This document shows positions 7,705 through 14,273 of a stretch of DNA of 16,906 nucleotides, in pieces. Numbering within the stretch: position 1 is the stretch's first letter; each line of letters starts with the position of its first letter. The position numbers and the translations under genes were made by a program. This DNA is from CAZHDI01 sp964531285 (GTDB lineage Bacteria > Pseudomonadota > Alphaproteobacteria > JAJFIK01). The stretch lies in the NCBI GenBank assembly GCA_964531285.1, contig CAZHDI010000071.1:1-16906 (forward strand). The letters are read 5' to 3'. The notes beneath the pieces are model-generated. The model was not told the DNA's origin. It searched no databases and saw only the letters and a list, made by a program, of their open reading frames with translations.

Positions 7705-7752
7705 GCCGATCCTCGCCTGCCTGCTTTTGCGTTTTCCAGGAACACCGATCCC

Positions 7753-8834
7753 ATGTCCGATCTCGAGCCCGTCGCCTATACCGGCCCGGCGCGCGTCTTT
7801 TCCGGCGTGCAGCCCACCGGCAATCTTCATCTCGGTAATTATCTCGGCGCCATCAAGCGCTTTGTCGATATGCAACACACGCACGACTGCCTTTACTGCG
7901 TCGTGGACATGCATGCGATCACGGTGGCGCAGGAGCCGGAGACCCTGCGCCGGAACATCCGTGAGCTGACGGCGGCGTTCATCGCCTGCGGCCTGGACCC
8001 GGACAAGAACATCATCTTCAACCAGTCCCAGGTGCCCGCCCATGCCGAACTGGCTTGGGTGTTCAACTGCGTGGCCCGCATGGGCTGGATGAACCGGATG
8101 ACCCAGTTCAAGGACAAAGCGGGCAAGGACAAGGAGAAGGTCTCGCTGGGGCTGTTCGCCTATCCCGCCCTATGGCCGCCGACATCCTGGCCTATAAGGC
8201 GACCCATGTGCCGGTGGGCGACGATCAGAAGCAGCATGTGGAGCTGGCGCGCGATATCGCCGCCAAATTCAACAACGACTTCGATGCCCCCGGCTTTTTC
8301 CCGCTGCCCGAACCGATCATCCAGGGGCCGGCGACCCGGGTCATGTCCTTGCGGGACGGAGCCAAGAAAATGTCGAAGTCCGACCCGTCGGATGCGAGCC
8401 GGATCAATCTCGTGGACGATGCCGACGCCATCGCCCAGAAGATCCGCAAGGCCAAAACCGACCCGGATCCGCTGCCCGAGACCGCCGAGGATCTGGAGGC
8501 ACGGCCCGAGGCCCGTAATCTCGTCGGCATCTATGCCGCGCTCGCCGAGACCCGTGTTGACGATGTTTTGAGCGACTTTGCCGGTGCCGCCTTTTCGGTC
8601 TTCAAACCGGCGCTGGCGGACCTGGCGGTCTCAAAACTCGAACCCATCGGCGAAAAGGTGCGCAGATTGTGCGCCGACCCCGGCCAGATCGACTCCATCC
8701 TTGCGCAGGGGAGCGCGCGCGCCGCTGAAATTGCCGAACCGGTCATGGATGAGGTCAAGGATATTGTTGGGTTTATTCGTCACAATAGACTTGCCAATTC
8801 GGCACAGTCGGCCAATGTAACGCCCCAACGATGA
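7753..8834 (+). pseudogene. trpS: Tryptophan-tRNA ligase, interrupted by an apparent one-base deletion near 8170
   Basis: TrpS is the class I synthetase that charges tRNA-Trp. The first frame (from ATG 7753, AGGAA 10 nt upstream) reads VFSGVQPTGNLHLGNYLGA, carrying the HIGH-equivalent motif at about residues 22-29, and continues normally to SLGLFAYPA (codon ending 8169). From there the same frame turns into non-family sequence and stops at 8571. The expected continuation MAADILAYKATHVPVGDDQK begins at ATG 8172 in another frame and runs to the stop at 8834, with the KMSKS motif at 8367-8381 and the typical end MDEVKDIVGFIR plus a 19-residue tail. Adding one base between 8169 and 8172 restores a protein of about 360 residues that is complete in every motif. 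No slippery heptamer is present, so programmed frameshifting is unlikely. As trpS is normally essential, a sequencing or assembly error, or a second trpS elsewhere, should be suspected. Confidence 0.93.
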
Positions 8835-8877
8835 GGTGGGTGCGCTGCAGCGTGCCGGATTGAGACGAGGCGGGACA

Positions 8878-9180
8878 ATGCGTCAAGACCGGTTTCAGTG
8901 GGGGTTGCTTGGCTTCGGCGCCATTTTGGCGGTCGGCCTCATGGCCCTGGATCTGAGCGGTGCCTCGGTTGACGACACCAGCACGCGGATCGAGCCGTCC
9001 ATCAAGGTGACATTCTCGTCCGCCCGCGCCCATCACCCGTGCTGCTGCCTGTTCGACGACGGCACAATGGATGTCATCGATGATCATGGCGCCTGCGAGA
9101 GTGACGGCGGCCAGTGCGTCGCCATGGAGCAGTGCACCGCCGAAGACTCGGATCGGCTCTTCACCCCGGAACGCCGTTGA
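8878..9180 (+). CDS. Small Cys-rich exported or membrane-anchored protein, function unknown
   Basis: A 100-residue protein not recognised as any family. Residues 8-26 (WGLLGFGAILAVGLMALDL) form one hydrophobic segment, either an uncleaved anchor or a signal peptide. The rest would face the periplasm. It carries six cysteines (55, 56, 57, 73, 80, 86), including the unusual run HHPCCCLF, in an acidic segment (DDGTMDVIDDHGACESDGGQC). An even number of Cys outside the membrane suggests disulfides or metal binding; the His-His-Pro-Cys-Cys-Cys run favours considering metal. The ATG at 8878 is preferred to an upstream GTG at 8836 because GAGG at 8867-8870 precedes it by 7 nt. It lies 43 nt after trpS and overlaps the convergent PepSY gene tail to tail by 20 bp. 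Confidence 0.6.
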   Translation: MRQDRFQWGLLGFGAILAVGLMALDLSGASVDDTSTRIEPSIKVTFSSARAHHPCCCLFDDGTMDVIDDHGACESDGGQCVAMEQCTAEDSDRLFTPERR

Positions 9181-9982
9181 TCGTTTGGTCCTCCGATGGC
9201 CGTTGTACCTTCCGGGCCGGAGACTTTGACGGGCCGCGCCGGAACAAGGCGGCGTCCCGCCCATACCGGCCGTCATTCAGCCGCAGCGCCACAAGACCCA
9301 GACCTGTCGCGGCGAAGAGCAGGCCGACGGTCGCCGCGATCCGCAACAGCAGATTGTTGATATCGGTCCGCGCGCCGTAATCCATGATGTGCAGCATCCA
9401 GAACAGGTCATAGACCCGCCACCAGCCATTACGCTGGGCGACGATGCGGCCGTCATCGGGCGAGATATAAAGCGTGGTGCCGCGCTCATCGTTGAACCTT
9501 GCTTTCCAGACCGGCAGACGCCCGCGATATTCGCCCGGCGCCGCCTCCTCCAGAAAGTCGAGCGTGCCGACCACCGCCGCGCCCTGATAGGCGGTCTCGG
9601 CCACGACAAGGGCGGCTTGACGGCTCAGCGGCGACAGGGTCGTGCCATGGACTGCGTCGATCAGACGGCGGCCCTGGCCGCGCACCGTCACCCGATAGAC
9701 CGGCCGCTCCAGAAACGCGATCAGTTCGACTTTCATGACACTCGCGGGCGCCAAGCCGATCAACACATCGTTGATCGGGATCAGCGGCGCCTGCGGATCG
9801 AGCGGGGCCGGGCCGTGGGCCGACCGCCGGTCAGCGCCCTGGACGGCATCCATGGGCAGCCAGGTCATGGCCACGCCGCTGGCCATCCACAACAGGACCT
9901 GCGCTCCGATGGCCAGTCCGAGCCACAGATGCAGCCGCGTGGTCCACGCCTTAAGTCCGTTCTGCCGGTGATTGACGCTCAT
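9161..9982 (-). CDS. PepSY-type membrane protein
   Basis: A 273-residue inner-membrane protein. An N-terminal helix (about 18-42, LWLGLAIGAQVLLWMASGVAMTWL) is followed by a roughly 170-residue extracytoplasmic part containing PepSY-like strands (YRVTVRGQGRRLIDAVHG; TTLYISPDDGRIVAQRN), then the characteristic WWRVYDLFWMLHIMDY block and a second helix (about 209-234, LLLRIAATVGLLFAATGLGLVAL). This matches single-PepSY proteins seen near iron-uptake, redox or sensor genes; the general role is poorly defined. The ATG at 9982 is chosen because the 23 in-frame residues further upstream (from 10051) look non-coding. The last 20 bp overlap the convergent Cys-rich gene, and the upstream neighbour is a divergent REC protein, so it is transcribed alone. 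Confidence 0.85.
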   Translation of the reverse strand: MSVNHRQNGLKAWTTRLHLWLGLAIGAQVLLWMASGVAMTWLPMDAVQGADRRSAHGPAPLDPQAPLIPINDVLIGLAPASVMKVELIAFLERPVYRVTVRGQGRRLIDAVHGTTLSPLSRQAALVVAETAYQGAAVVGTLDFLEEAAPGEYRGRLPVWKARFNDERGTTLYISPDDGRIVAQRNGWWRVYDLFWMLHIMDYGARTDINNLLLRIAATVGLLFAATGLGLVALRLNDGRYGRDAALFRRGPSKSPARKVQRPSEDQTINGVPG

Positions 9983-10283
9983 TTGCCCGATTGACCCGAA
10001 AAAACAGCCGATTTGACAGGCGGTTGGCCGCAAAGTGTGCGGATGCTGCAAATCTGTCCGGACTGGATAGCGCCCGGCTGGACACCCTGGCCATATATAC
10101 TAGGCTGAGATGGGACTTGTTACCGATATCCATCACGCCGTGGTGCGAGCGGCCGGAGCCGGACCAAAAACCAATGCAGGCCGACGGTGCGGGGGGCGCC
10201 GAAACCGGCCCGATCCGTTTCTTTCCAATCTGCCGATCCCGACCCATGACTGCGATCCGGCCGCACCGTTGTCCGGCCCGCCA
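9983..10283. other. Divergent intergenic region between the PepSY and REC genes
   Basis: About 300 bp between two divergently transcribed genes, so it should hold both promoters. A consensus TTGACA on the + strand at 10013-10018 has no good -10 at 17 nt (TGTGCG). A TATATACT stretch at 10094-10101 is the most A/T-rich spot and could serve as a -10 in either direction. An open frame extends through it into the REC gene from ATG 10110, but its translation is Arg/Pro-rich and does not look like coding sequence. I cannot fix the promoters from sequence alone. Confidence 0.4.
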
Positions 10284-11393
10284 GTGAAAGACGACACCGT
10301 GGCGATCCATGTTCAGATTCTCGATCTGATAATCGTGTGGGTGTTCTTTTCGTTTGCCGCCGGCGTGAGCTATCTCGCTGCGCAGCGCACCGATCTGGAC
10401 ACGGTCTGCCGGTGGGGTCTGGTGTTCGTCTCTGCAACCGCGGGCTTTGCCGGATTGCATCGGCTCGCGGACATGGTGGCGCTGTGGCTGCCGGTGGCGC
10501 CGCTTCAGGAGGCTCTCCTGTGGGCGACGGCACTGGTCGGCGTGGCAGGCGCCGTGATGACACTCCCCCTGATCCCTCGGCTCGCGGTTCCGGCAAAACG
10601 GCGGCCCCGCCGGGCGGCGGCGACCTCGCTTACGGAGGAAAATCGCAGACTCCGCGCCGCGGAGGCCGAGGTGATGGCGCTTGCCCGCGATCTGATGCGC
10701 GAAAACGCCGAACTGCGCGGAACGGCGCCGCGGGCCGAGGCGCCGGCTCCGAAGCCCGCGCCGCAGCCGATGCCGGTCCCGGCCAGCGCACCGGAGGGGG
10801 ATATCCCGCCCTTGCGCATCCTGGCGGTGGACGACAATCCGGTGAACGGCGAGGTGCTTTATCATTTCCTGACGCGGGCGGGGCAGGCCCCCATCATTGT
10901 CGAAAGCGCCGAGGCGGCGATCCGCGCCGTGGCCTCGGGCGGCCTCGATGCGTTCGATGTGCTCTTGATCGACGTGGTGATGCCCGGAATGAGCGGGCTC
11001 GATCTGCTCGCGGTGCTCCAGGATGCCCAGGGCACCTCGGATCTGCCGGCGTTCACGGTCGCGATGACCGCCGATGCCGCCGACAACGCGCCGAGCCGGT
11101 ATCTGGCAGCCGGGTTCGACGCCTATCTGGGCAAACCCATCGAACCGGCCGAGCTGCATCGTGTTCTCCTCACGGCGGCGCAGCGGCCGTGCCCGGACGG
11201 CCCGGGTCTCACATCGTCTCTTGATGGACCCTCAAGGCGGACCGATGTAGAGCATGACCAGACATCGCCCGACGGGAGGAGACAATGCAAGCAGGCCAAG
11301 CCATCCGGCGCGCCGGGACCGGCGTCGCCCGGTCGTTCACCTGGCTCGGCGACCGGTTCAGCTATAACGAACGCGGAACCGGTTGGCGCCTGA
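10284..11393 (+). CDS. Membrane-anchored REC-domain protein (hybrid-kinase-like receiver without kinase)
   Basis: From GTG 10284 the product has 369 residues. Two or three hydrophobic helices come first (about 10-32, 43-58, 72-100), then a basic stretch, a coiled-coil-like segment (TEENRRLRAAEAEVMALARDLMRENAEL cut short here: residues 117-144), and a Pro/Ala linker. A complete receiver domain follows (about 177-300): acidic pair Asp183-Asp184 in AVDDNPVNGE, phosphoacceptor Asp230 in LLIDVVMPGMSG, Thr262 in AMTADAA, Lys284 in YLGKPI. This receiver is of the hybrid histidine kinase type, but no DHp His or HATPase motifs exist between helices and receiver. GTG 10299 and ATG 10110 are alternative starts; ribosome-binding sites are poor for all. 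The frame runs past the receiver into a low-complexity tail that overlaps the next gene by 109 nt, so the real end, or an unnoticed frameshift near 11200, is uncertain. Confidence 0.75.
   Translation: MKDDTVAIHVQILDLIIVWVFFSFAAGVSYLAAQRTDLDTVCRWGLVFVSATAGFAGLHRLADMVALWLPVAPLQEALLWATALVGVAGAVMTLPLIPRLAVPAKRRPRRAAATSLTEENRRLRAAEAEVMALARDLMRENAELRGTAPRAEAPAPKPAPQPMPVPASAPEGDIPPLRILAVDDNPVNGEVLYHFLTRAGQAPIIVESAEAAIRAVASGGLDAFDVLLIDVVMPGMSGLDLLAVLQDAQGTSDLPAFTVAMTADAADNAPSRYLAAGFDAYLGKPIEPAELHRVLLTAAQRPCPDGPGLTSSLDGPSRRTDVEHDQTSPDGRRQCKQAKPSGAPGPASPGRSPGSATGSAITNAEPVGA
11220..11236. promoter_or_regulatory. Imperfect inverted repeat sharing its core with the trpS palindrome
   Basis: CTTGATGG-A-CCCTCAAG pairs 7 of 8 positions around a central A. 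Its 15-base core TTGATGGACCCTCAA (11221-11235) differs from the trpS-upstream core at 7529-7543 by one base. It lies 49 nt before the start of the DUF2333-usp operon, near the expected promoter position (TTGATG at 11221-11226 could be a -35, though no good -10 follows). A common regulator for trpS and this operon is an inference. Confidence 0.4.
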
Positions 11394-12295
11394 CACGCCT
11401 CGTCCTGACCGGCCTCGCGGTGATCATTCCGCTCTATTATCTCATCGGCATTTTCTGGGTCTCGAAGGTGGACGACGATCCCGCCTACACGGTGCGCGGC
11501 ACCGTGCCGCCGGGCGGCAGCTATGCCGTGGCCGTCACCGCCGACCTGATTGACCGGGAAGTCCGCCGCAACGGCTGGGTCTCGAACGACCCGATCCTGT
11601 TTCCGGGCCATTTCTGCGACAACATGGCGAATTATCAGCAGGGCATGGTGACCGCGCTGAGCCGGTTTACCATCGAGTTGAATGACTCTTTGGGCCGGGC
11701 CCGGGGCTCCAGCGAGGCCGATCCCGATCTCAATCAGGCCCGCCAGCTCTCCTACCGGCCCGATGTCTGGGTGTGGGAACCCACAAAGAGCATCTGGCCG
11801 CGCGAGACCTCCGAGTCCCAGTATATCCAGGCCGCCTCGGCCCTGCGCAGCTACAACACCCGCGTGGCCGCCAATGACGCGATTTTCGACCGCCGGGCCG
11901 ACAATCTGGCGACCACCATGGAGCGCATGGCGAGCGATCTGGGCTCCAGCTCGGCGTCCCTGTTCGCCTTCTCGACCGAGAATTCCGGCTGGTATCTGTT
12001 CGATTGGGACTCAGACGATCTGTTCTACCAGACCAAGGGCCGGGCCTATGCCTATTACATCCTCCTGCGCGAGTTGCGCCGGGATTTCGACAAGGTGATC
12101 GGCGAGAAGGAACTGGATGCCGCCTATGATCTGATGCTGGAGAATTTCGCGGCCGCCATCGCGCTGTCGCCCATGGTCGTGATCAACGGCTCGCAAAACA
12201 GCCTTACCGTGCCCAACCACCTGACGACCCAGGGCTTTTATCTCTTGCGGGCGCGCACCCAATTGCGCGAAATCGTAGACATCCTGCGGGCCTGA
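11285..12295 (+). CDS. DUF2333-like membrane protein
   Basis: A 336-residue protein with one N-terminal membrane helix (about 38-58, LVLTGLAVIIPLYYLIGIFW) after a basic cytoplasmic start, and a large periplasmic domain. Segments such as NGWVSNDPILFPGHFCDNMANYQQGMVTALSRF, in part residues 97-116, and SENSGWYLFDWDSDDLFYQTKG-like sequence near 231-250 match, from memory, the DUF2333 family found in Alpha- and Gammaproteobacteria. No enzymatic motif is evident and the function is not known. A strong GGGAGGA (11274-11280) lies 4 nt before the ATG. It leads an operon with the usp gene 29 nt downstream. Its first 109 nt overlap the end of the REC frame. Confidence 0.82.
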   Translation: MQAGQAIRRAGTGVARSFTWLGDRFSYNERGTGWRLTRLVLTGLAVIIPLYYLIGIFWVSKVDDDPAYTVRGTVPPGGSYAVAVTADLIDREVRRNGWVSNDPILFPGHFCDNMANYQQGMVTALSRFTIELNDSLGRARGSSEADPDLNQARQLSYRPDVWVWEPTKSIWPRETSESQYIQAASALRSYNTRVAANDAIFDRRADNLATTMERMASDLGSSSASLFAFSTENSGWYLFDWDSDDLFYQTKGRAYAYYILLRELRRDFDKVIGEKELDAAYDLMLENFAAAIALSPMVVINGSQNSLTVPNHLTTQGFYLLRARTQLREIVDILRA

Positions 12296-12324
12296 CGCCC
12301 GTTTTCTGCCGGACCCGAGCCGTC

Positions 12325-12834
12325 ATGAGCGACACCGATCCGATCCCGCGCGACCCGGCCTCAAGCCATGCCTGGCATGGCCGCAAGATGCTGATCGTCG
12401 CCGACAACACGCCCGAGGGGCGCATTGCCCTGCATTTCGCCTGCCGCCGGGCCAAGGCGACCGGGGCGCGCATCATTCTGCTCGCGGTGATCGCGCCGCC
12501 GGAATTCGGCCATTGGGCGGCGGTGGAAAAACGCATGTATGATGAGGCCCGCCAGGAAGCCGAGGCGACGCTTTATGCGCTGGCACGGATCGTCAATGAG
12601 GAGACCGGCGGTCTGGCGGAGTTCGCCGTGCGCGAAGGCCAGCCCTATGAGGAGATCAAGGGCCTGATCGACGCCGAGGAGGATATCCGCATCCTGGTTC
12701 TGGGCGCAGCGGTCGGTAAGGACGGGCCGGGGCCGATCGTCTCGCGGCTGGCGAGCGGCTGGGGCGAAATCCGCGTCCCGATCACCATCGTGCCCGGCAA
12801 TCTGGATGCCGATGATATCGCGGCACTGACATGA
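12325..12834 (+). CDS. Universal stress protein (UspA family)
   Basis: A 169-residue single Usp domain. After a 20-residue polar extension, KMLIVADNTPEGRIALHFACRRAKATGARIILL gives the first strand and helix (residues 21-52 in short), and the C-terminal part IRILVLGAAVGKDGPGPIVS (122-140) followed by VPITIVPGNL is the nucleotide-binding loop region, of the G-x2-G-type that in ATP-binding Usps contacts the triphosphate. Here the loop is GAAVGKDGPGPIVS, a variant, so ATP binding is likely but not certain. Usp proteins are cytoplasmic and act in stress and persistence. The gene overlaps its downstream neighbour by ATGA and follows the DUF2333 gene by 29 nt, so the three are co-transcribed. Confidence 0.9.
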   Translation: MSDTDPIPRDPASSHAWHGRKMLIVADNTPEGRIALHFACRRAKATGARIILLAVIAPPEFGHWAAVEKRMYDEARQEAEATLYALARIVNEETGGLAEFAVREGQPYEEIKGLIDAEEDIRILVLGAAVGKDGPGPIVSRLASGWGEIRVPITIVPGNLDADDIAALT

Positions 12835-13205
12835 GCGGCATCAAGGGGGCAGCGATGACATCGGCGGGACGGGACACGGACGAGATGGACCGCGGCGCCC
12901 GCCGGGCGCGCCGTTTGCGGGTGGCTCTCATTTCAGGCTTCGGGCTGACCTTCGCCTTCGCCCTCATCCTTCAGCTCACGGCGGATTTCGTCGCCTGGGT
13001 GACGAACACCAAAGTGACCTTCCTGTTCCCGCTCGGGCTGGCGGGCGCCTTCAACGATCTGGGGCATCTGATCAGCGTGCTGATGGGCCTGGCCATGACC
13101 GCGGTCATTATCGCCGCGTTCCTCTATTGGCGGATGCGCAGCGTCGAGGAAAGTCCCGGCGTGACCCGGCGGCTGCGGGAACTGGACGAGGAAGACCGCC
13201 GATGA
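12831..13205 (+). CDS. Small two-helix membrane protein, unknown function
   Basis: A 124-residue protein with a basic N-terminus (DRGARRARRLR), a membrane helix at about 31-55 (VALISGFGLTFAFALILQLT), a hydrophobic loop (KVTFLFPLGLAGAFNDLGHL) that may be a re-entrant or peripheral helix, and a second helix at about 80-100 ending in RMRSVEESPG. The C-terminal tail is charged (RRLRELDEEDRR) and cytoplasmic if the positive-inside rule holds. It is not recognised as a named family. The start overlaps the usp stop (ATGA) and its own stop overlaps the next start the same way. ATG 12855 is an alternative start. Confidence 0.75.
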   Translation: MSGIKGAAMTSAGRDTDEMDRGARRARRLRVALISGFGLTFAFALILQLTADFVAWVTNTKVTFLFPLGLAGAFNDLGHLISVLMGLAMTAVIIAAFLYWRMRSVEESPGVTRRLRELDEEDRR

Positions 13206-13591
13206 CCACCCTGGGGCCGGCGCCGGGCTACGCCAAGCATCCCAATCATTCGATTGTGCTGGCTCAGGACACGGCACGCGTGATCGTGCGTTGGCGGGGG
13301 CTGACGCTTGCCAGTTCCGCCCAGGCGATCACGCTGCGGGAGACCGGTTATGAGCCGGTCTATTACATCCCGGGCGATGATGTGAATATCGGCCTGCTGG
13401 AGCGCACCAAGCGCGAAACGCACTGCCCGTTCAAAGGCAAGACCGCCTATTGGTCGGTGGTGACCGAGGCTGCCCGCCTTGAGAACGCTGTGTGGAGTTA
13501 CGTGGCTGTCTATGACGAAGGCGTGCCGCTGAAGGACCTGATGGCCTTCGACGGCACGGCTGTCGATACGATCGCGGTCACCCCGCTTTAG
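13202..13591 (+). CDS. DUF427 domain protein
   Basis: A 129-residue protein matching the DUF427 family over its whole length: early HPNHSIVLAQDTARVIVRWRG, the central RETGYEPVYYIPGDDVNIGL, the signature HCPFKGKTAYWSVV (about 75-88) and the C-terminal AVWSYVAVYDEGVPLKDLMA. Proteins of this family are small, cytoplasmic, beta-rich and of unknown biochemical function. The ATG at 13202 is chosen, not an earlier in-frame ATG at 13127, since it forms an ATGA overlap with the preceding gene. It ends the plus-strand operon; its TAG overlaps the TAA of convergent grpE by 4 nt. Confidence 0.88.
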   Translation: MTTLGPAPGYAKHPNHSIVLAQDTARVIVRWRGLTLASSAQAITLRETGYEPVYYIPGDDVNIGLLERTKRETHCPFKGKTAYWSVVTEAARLENAVWSYVAVYDEGVPLKDLMAFDGTAVDTIAVTPL

Positions 13592-14217
13592 GCGCCGCCG
13601 GCCTCGCCGGTCATGCCGCCGCCCGGTTCCTGGCGGGATTGGCCGCCCTCTTCCGGCGCCGCCGCCCCTTTGGCCACGGTCACCATGGCCGGGCGCAACA
13701 GCCGGTCTTCCACCACATAACCGACCTGGAAGATCTCAACGACCGTCCCGTCCGGCTGACCCGTGCCCGGGATCTCCGCGACCGCCTGGTGCTTGTTTGG
13801 GTCGAATTTTTCACCCGGCGTGTCGATCTTGGCGATGCCGTGCTTGGCGAAAGCGCCCAGCAGTTCCTTTTCGACCATCTCGACCCCCTGAAGGAGGTTC
13901 TTGGCCAGATCCCCGGCGCTGTCGCGCTCCTCGGGCGAAATCGCATCCATCGCCCGGCGCATATTGTCGGCCACCGACAACAGATCGCGGGCGAATTTGG
14001 TGATGCCGTATTTGGCGGCTTCCTGTTTTTCCTTTTCGGCGCGGCGGCGGGTGTTTTCCGCTTCGGCCATGGCGCGCAGCAGCTTGTCGCGCAACTCGGC
14101 GACCTGCTCCTCGGCGCTCGGTTGAGGCGCGTCGCCGGCGGGCGCCGCCGCATCGGCCGGGGCGTCATCCACCTGAGCGTCCGTCGCGGCGTCTTTGGGC
14201 TTGCGTTCCTCGCTCAT
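13588..14217 (-). CDS. grpE: Nucleotide exchange factor GrpE
   Basis: GrpE releases ADP from DnaK in the cytoplasmic heat-shock chaperone cycle. The 209-residue product has an acidic, disordered N-terminus, a long dimerising coiled coil (about 36-95, QVAELRDKLLRAMAEAENTR and RRAEKEKQEAAKYG), and the C-terminal beta domain with the family signature: GEKFDPNKHQAV, DGTVVEIFQVGY and DRLLRPAMVTVAKG (about 136-184). The ATG at 14217 is preferred over a TTG at 14241 because GGAGAA precedes it by about 8 nt on the minus strand. It lies 56 nt downstream of hrcA on the same strand and is presumably co-transcribed. The last 25 residues are Gly-rich and variable. Confidence 0.97.
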   Translation of the reverse strand: MSEERKPKDAATDAQVDDAPADAAAPAGDAPQPSAEEQVAELRDKLLRAMAEAENTRRRAEKEKQEAAKYGITKFARDLLSVADNMRRAMDAISPEERDSAGDLAKNLLQGVEMVEKELLGAFAKHGIAKIDTPGEKFDPNKHQAVAEIPGTGQPDGTVVEIFQVGYVVEDRLLRPAMVTVAKGAAAPEEGGQSRQEPGGGMTGEAGGA

Positions 14218-14273
14218 GGGCTCGTGTTCTCCACTGGTCAAACCGTCTGCTCGGATTTAAGCGCGCAGAGCTA

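Larger units (their letters stand above)
7368..7752. other. Intergenic region upstream of trpS
   Basis: This 385-bp stretch holds no full-size gene. From left to right it contains a weak U-tract hairpin (7375-7395), a strong 17-bp stem-loop (7422-7460), a perfect 12-bp inverted repeat (7524-7548), a sigma70-like promoter whose -35 overlaps that repeat (7546-7573), a possible 32-codon leader ORF (7606-7704), a GC-rich hairpin inside that ORF (7667-7700), and the trpS ribosome-binding site AGGAA (7738-7742). It looks like a regulated upstream region and not random filler. Confidence 0.6.

Noticed and set aside
8160..8175. Programmed -1 frameshifting in trpS
   Set aside because: No X-XXY-YYZ slippery heptamer or clear downstream pseudoknot at the junction; deletion or sequence error is simpler.
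10110..10283. Upstream extension of the REC protein from ATG 10110
   Set aside because: The translated segment is Arg/Pro/Gly-rich and unlike protein, and the ATG lies only a few bases after an apparent -10; a start at 10284 or 10299 just before the first membrane helix is more sensible.
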